In this document: piece after piece, positions 5,866-7,819 of the stretch
How positions within the stretch are numbered: the first letter of the stretch is position 1
Layout of the letters: the number at the start of each line of letters is the position of its first letter
Assembly (NCBI GenBank): GCA_013003145.1
Contig: JABDLH010000051.1
Location: 1-7,819, forward strand
DNA length: 7,819 nt
Direction: 5' to 3'
Source: Flavobacteriaceae bacterium
GTDB taxonomy: Bacteria > Bacteroidota > Bacteroidia > Flavobacteriales > Flavobacteriaceae
The notes under the pieces: model-generated
Seen by the model: only the letters and a program-made list of their open reading frames with translations
Database searches by the model: none
Told to the model about the DNA's origin: nothing
Translations under genes and position numbers: made by a program

Positions 5866-6498
5866 ATGAAAAAGACGATCGTCTTAGTTGTTTTATTCAT
5901 CTTCCCGCTGGTCGCATACCTCTTTTTTGCGTCGGGAGTAAATCGTTTTGGACGATTACCGGTACTTACCGAAAATATTGAGGACGTCAGCACTCTTGAC
6001 CCGGGGACTACCTTCCAGGATAAGATCACAATTCTCGGTTTCCTGGGGTCAGACCTGGAATACAAGAAAGGCAATGCGTTTAACCTGAACCAGAAAATAT
6101 ACAAGCCATTTTACGAATTCGTCGACTTCCAGATGGTGATGTTGGTTCCTGAAGGATCCGAGGAGAAAGTAGAAGAATTGAAAAAAGATCTCGGCGCCTT
6201 GGTCGATATCAGTAAATGGAATTTCGTTTACGGAGATGAAGCGGAAATCAACCGTATTTTTAATTCCCTGGAGACCAACCTGCAGCTCGATGCACAGTTG
6301 GGTACGCCCTATGTTTTTATCATTGATAAGGAGCGGAAGCTAAGGGGCCGTACAGATGATGAGGATGAGGGAGTAAAATACGGCTTTAACGCTATTTCCG
6401 TGGCAGAGTTGAATAATAAAATGGAGGACGATGTCAAGGTCATCCTGGCCGAATACCGACTTGCCCTCAAGAAAAATAATGCCGACAGGCAGAAGTGA
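5866..6498 (+). CDS. SCO/thioredoxin-fold-like membrane-anchored protein lacking cysteine and histidine
   Basis: The protein has 210 residues: a basic N-terminus and one hydrophobic segment (about 4-23, a membrane anchor or uncleaved signal), then a probably periplasmic domain. Parts align by eye with the SCO1-type protein encoded next door: 'ITILGFLGS' (54-62) with its 'VYIAEFFFTS', 'KWNFVYGDEAEINRIFNSL' (117-135) with 'DWHLLTGDREEIYKLANEG', and 'TPYVFIIDKERKLRGRTD' (147-164) with 'SGLFALIDKEGYIRSRKD'. The CxxxC motif and the copper-binding His are absent: the protein has no Cys or His at all. It therefore cannot bind copper or exchange thiols as SCO proteins do. A structural or assembly role is my inference. 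It overlaps the SCO1 gene by one base (TGATG), so the two are probably translated together. It is best called a conserved hypothetical protein of the oxidase cluster. Confidence 0.82.
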   Translation: MKKTIVLVVLFIFPLVAYLFFASGVNRFGRLPVLTENIEDVSTLDPGTTFQDKITILGFLGSDLEYKKGNAFNLNQKIYKPFYEFVDFQMVMLVPEGSEEKVEELKKDLGALVDISKWNFVYGDEAEINRIFNSLETNLQLDAQLGTPYVFIIDKERKLRGRTDDEDEGVKYGFNAISVAELNNKMEDDVKVILAEYRLALKKNNADRQK

Positions 6499-7226
6499 TG
6501 CAAAAGAAGAATTATACCTACATATGGGTCTCCCTGGTGGTCCTCGTTTTCGGGATCATCTTTATTCCGCGTATTGTAGATCGAATTAAGGGGAGTGATA
6601 TTGTTGAAAACGACCGGATGAGTAAAGAGAATGATCCGGATGTACTGGCGTATGTTATGCGTAATGGTGAACGGAGGAAGGTGCCTCCTTTTGCGTTCCG
6701 TAACCAGGACAGTTTATTGATCACCAATGAAGATTATAAGGGAAAGGTGTATATAGCGGAGTTCTTCTTTACCTCCTGCCCATCCATCTGCCCAATTATG
6801 AACAGGAACCTGGTGTCGCTGCAGGACCAATTCAGGGAATACGAGGAATTTGGTGTTGCATCATTCACCATTAACCCGGAATACGACACCCCCACGGTGC
6901 TAAAGGCTTATGCAGAACAGTACGGAATTACGGATATGGACTGGCACCTGCTGACCGGGGACAGGGAAGAAATCTATAAACTAGCCAACGAGGGCTTTAA
7001 TATATTTGCGGCAGAAGCGGCAGAAGTCCCAGGCGGTTTTGAGCATTCTGGATTGTTTGCCCTGATCGATAAGGAAGGGTACATCAGGTCGCGCAAAGAT
7101 AAATTCGGAAACCCTATCATCTATTACCGGGGAGCTATTACCCCGGAGCAGGGGACCAATGATCATGGTGAGACGGAACAGATCACTATGCTGAAGGAGG
7201 ATATACAGAAACTTTTAGAAGAATAA
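6498..7226 (+). CDS. SCO1/SenC family copper chaperone for cytochrome oxidase
   Basis: This 242-residue protein is anchored by one N-terminal helix (about 8-25) with a thioredoxin-like periplasmic domain. It has the full SCO signature: 'FFFTSCPSICPIM' with Cys94 and Cys98 (CxxxC copper ligands), 'INPEYDTPTVLKAYA' with Asp130, and 'FEHSGLFALID' with His183 as the third copper ligand. SCO proteins deliver copper to, or reduce the cysteines of, the CuA site of oxidase subunit II. I prefer the ATG at 6498, whose A is the last base of the previous gene's TGA stop (TGATG). A GTG immediately upstream at 6495 would add one residue. The next gene starts one base after its stop. The tail after His183 is somewhat extended (to residue 242), but it contains the usual C-terminal amphipathic helix (EDIQKLLEE). 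Confidence 0.95.
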   Translation: MQKKNYTYIWVSLVVLVFGIIFIPRIVDRIKGSDIVENDRMSKENDPDVLAYVMRNGERRKVPPFAFRNQDSLLITNEDYKGKVYIAEFFFTSCPSICPIMNRNLVSLQDQFREYEEFGVASFTINPEYDTPTVLKAYAEQYGITDMDWHLLTGDREEIYKLANEGFNIFAAEAAEVPGGFEHSGLFALIDKEGYIRSRKDKFGNPIIYYRGAITPEQGTNDHGETEQITMLKEDIQKLLEE

Positions 7227-7227
7227 G

Positions 7228-7761
7228 ATGGACCAGCTTGCGCTTAGAGAGAAAAGATTAAACAGGTGGATCACTATTGTCTCCGTTTTGGTACCCCTTG
7301 TGGTAGCCATCTTGTTTGGTGTTAAGATCCCGGGAGCAGAACCATTGTGGTTCCTGCCGCCTATTTATGCCACGACTAACGGTATTACTGCGGTACTCCT
7401 GCTCCTGGCACTATGGGCTATAAAAAGCGGCAATCGGAAGATGCACCAGAGCCTGATGAATAGCTGTATTGCCCTTTCTGTGTTATTCCTGCTAATGTAC
7501 GTAGCCTACCATATGACATCAGAATCCACCGTTTACGGGGGAGAAGGAGTTGTGCGGTATTTTTATTATTTTATCCTTATTACCCATATTATACTGTCCA
7601 TAGCCATCATTCCCTTAGTCCTGAAAACTTATGCCAGGGCTTACCTCGGGAATTATGAATCACACCGAAAACTGGCTCGTATCACTTTTCCAATCTGGTT
7701 CTACGTGGCTGTCAGCGGAGTTATTGTTTACCTAATGATATCGCCCTATTATGTATTTTAA
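7228..7761 (+). CDS. DUF420 family membrane protein, probable CtaM-like oxidase assembly factor
   Basis: This 177-residue protein has five hydrophobic segments (about 14-32, 45-65, 78-96, 113-133 and 152-171). It shows features of the DUF420 family: 'LPPIYATTNGITAVLLL' (43-59), 'HQSLMNSCIALSVLFL' (73-88), 'YVAYHMTSES' (91-100), 'ILITHIILSIAIIPLVLKTY' (116-135) and 'HRKLARITFPIWFYVAVSGV' (146-165). Four histidines (73, 95, 120 and 146) lie near membrane edges and are the likely conserved polar residues. DUF420 proteins include CtaM of Firmicutes, required for maturation of an aa3-type oxidase. The position one base after a SCO1 gene supports such a role here, but the exact biochemical step is not known. 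The start follows the SCO1 stop directly (TAAGATG), implying translational coupling. No terminator is visible in the 58 bases that follow. Confidence 0.9.
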   Translation: MDQLALREKRLNRWITIVSVLVPLVVAILFGVKIPGAEPLWFLPPIYATTNGITAVLLLLALWAIKSGNRKMHQSLMNSCIALSVLFLLMYVAYHMTSESTVYGGEGVVRYFYYFILITHIILSIAIIPLVLKTYARAYLGNYESHRKLARITFPIWFYVAVSGVIVYLMISPYYVF

Positions 7762-7819
7762 TACCTACGAGAATAGAAAGATAAGTACAAGTCACAATTG
7801 GGTTAAGCCATTAGTGGGC

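Noticed and set aside
5679..6104. Antisense 141-codon frame across the subunit IV end, terminator and SCO-like start
   Set aside because: It crosses a strong terminator hairpin, and both genes on the + strand are well supported. No domain is recognisable.
7194..7202. AAGGAGGAT, a strong Shine-Dalgarno-like sequence before the DUF420 gene
   Set aside because: It lies about 26 nt before the ATG at 7228, too far for a normal ribosome binding site, and encodes Lys-Glu-Asp of the SCO1 C-terminal helix.
7762..7819. Possible start or end of another gene at the right edge
   Set aside because: There is no ATG on the + strand and stops appear early in all reverse frames read from the edge, so nothing can be supported in 58 bases.

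Overview
This window looks like a chromosomal core region of a member of the Bacteroidota, most likely family Flavobacteriaceae. The reasons are the C-terminal part of the gliding/type IX secretion protein SprA, a Bacteroidota-style TonB with a 'VPIFPGC' motif, the split and duplicated subunit III organisation of the cytochrome c oxidase genes, and repeated promoter motifs of the Bacteroidota type (TTG, about 17-21 nt, TAnnTTTG) just upstream of several starts. Base composition and codon use look even throughout. I see no mobile element, tRNA, rRNA, CRISPR or sign of recent transfer.

Layout, all on the + strand. (1) 1-987: 3' end of sprA. (2) 1055-1883: a promoter, then gcvH overlapped by a VanZ-like membrane protein gene. 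(3) 1884-2690: a candidate promoter, a tonB-family gene and a strong rho-independent terminator. (4) 2776-5856: a promoter, cyoE (heme O synthase) overlapping a first cytochrome oxidase subunit III gene, then a second promoter with an inverted repeat, a second subunit III gene with a large hydrophilic insertion, a subunit IV gene and a terminator. (5) 5866-7761: a tightly packed trio, namely a thioredoxin/SCO-like protein without cysteine or histidine, a canonical SCO1/SenC copper chaperone and a DUF420 (CtaM-like) membrane protein. The last 58 bases hold no recognisable gene.

Genes 4 and 5 form one functional theme, the build-up of an aa3/caa3-type heme-copper oxidase. CyoE makes heme O, the precursor of heme A. 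SCO1 delivers copper to the CuA site of subunit II. The DUF420 protein is a probable assembly factor, and the III and IV genes encode accessory subunits. Subunits I and II and heme A synthase (CtaA) are not in the window. In flavobacteria subunits I and II commonly sit with the alternative complex III genes elsewhere.

I found no wholly new system. The most interesting items are the SCO-like paralogue that has lost all metal ligands, two subunit III proteins that differ in their conserved acidic residues, and a terminator whose T tract contains a perfect -7 box next to an almost leaderless start. The intergenic stretches are all under 300 bases. They contain the promoters and terminators listed; in 988-1054 and 7762-7819 I see nothing definite.
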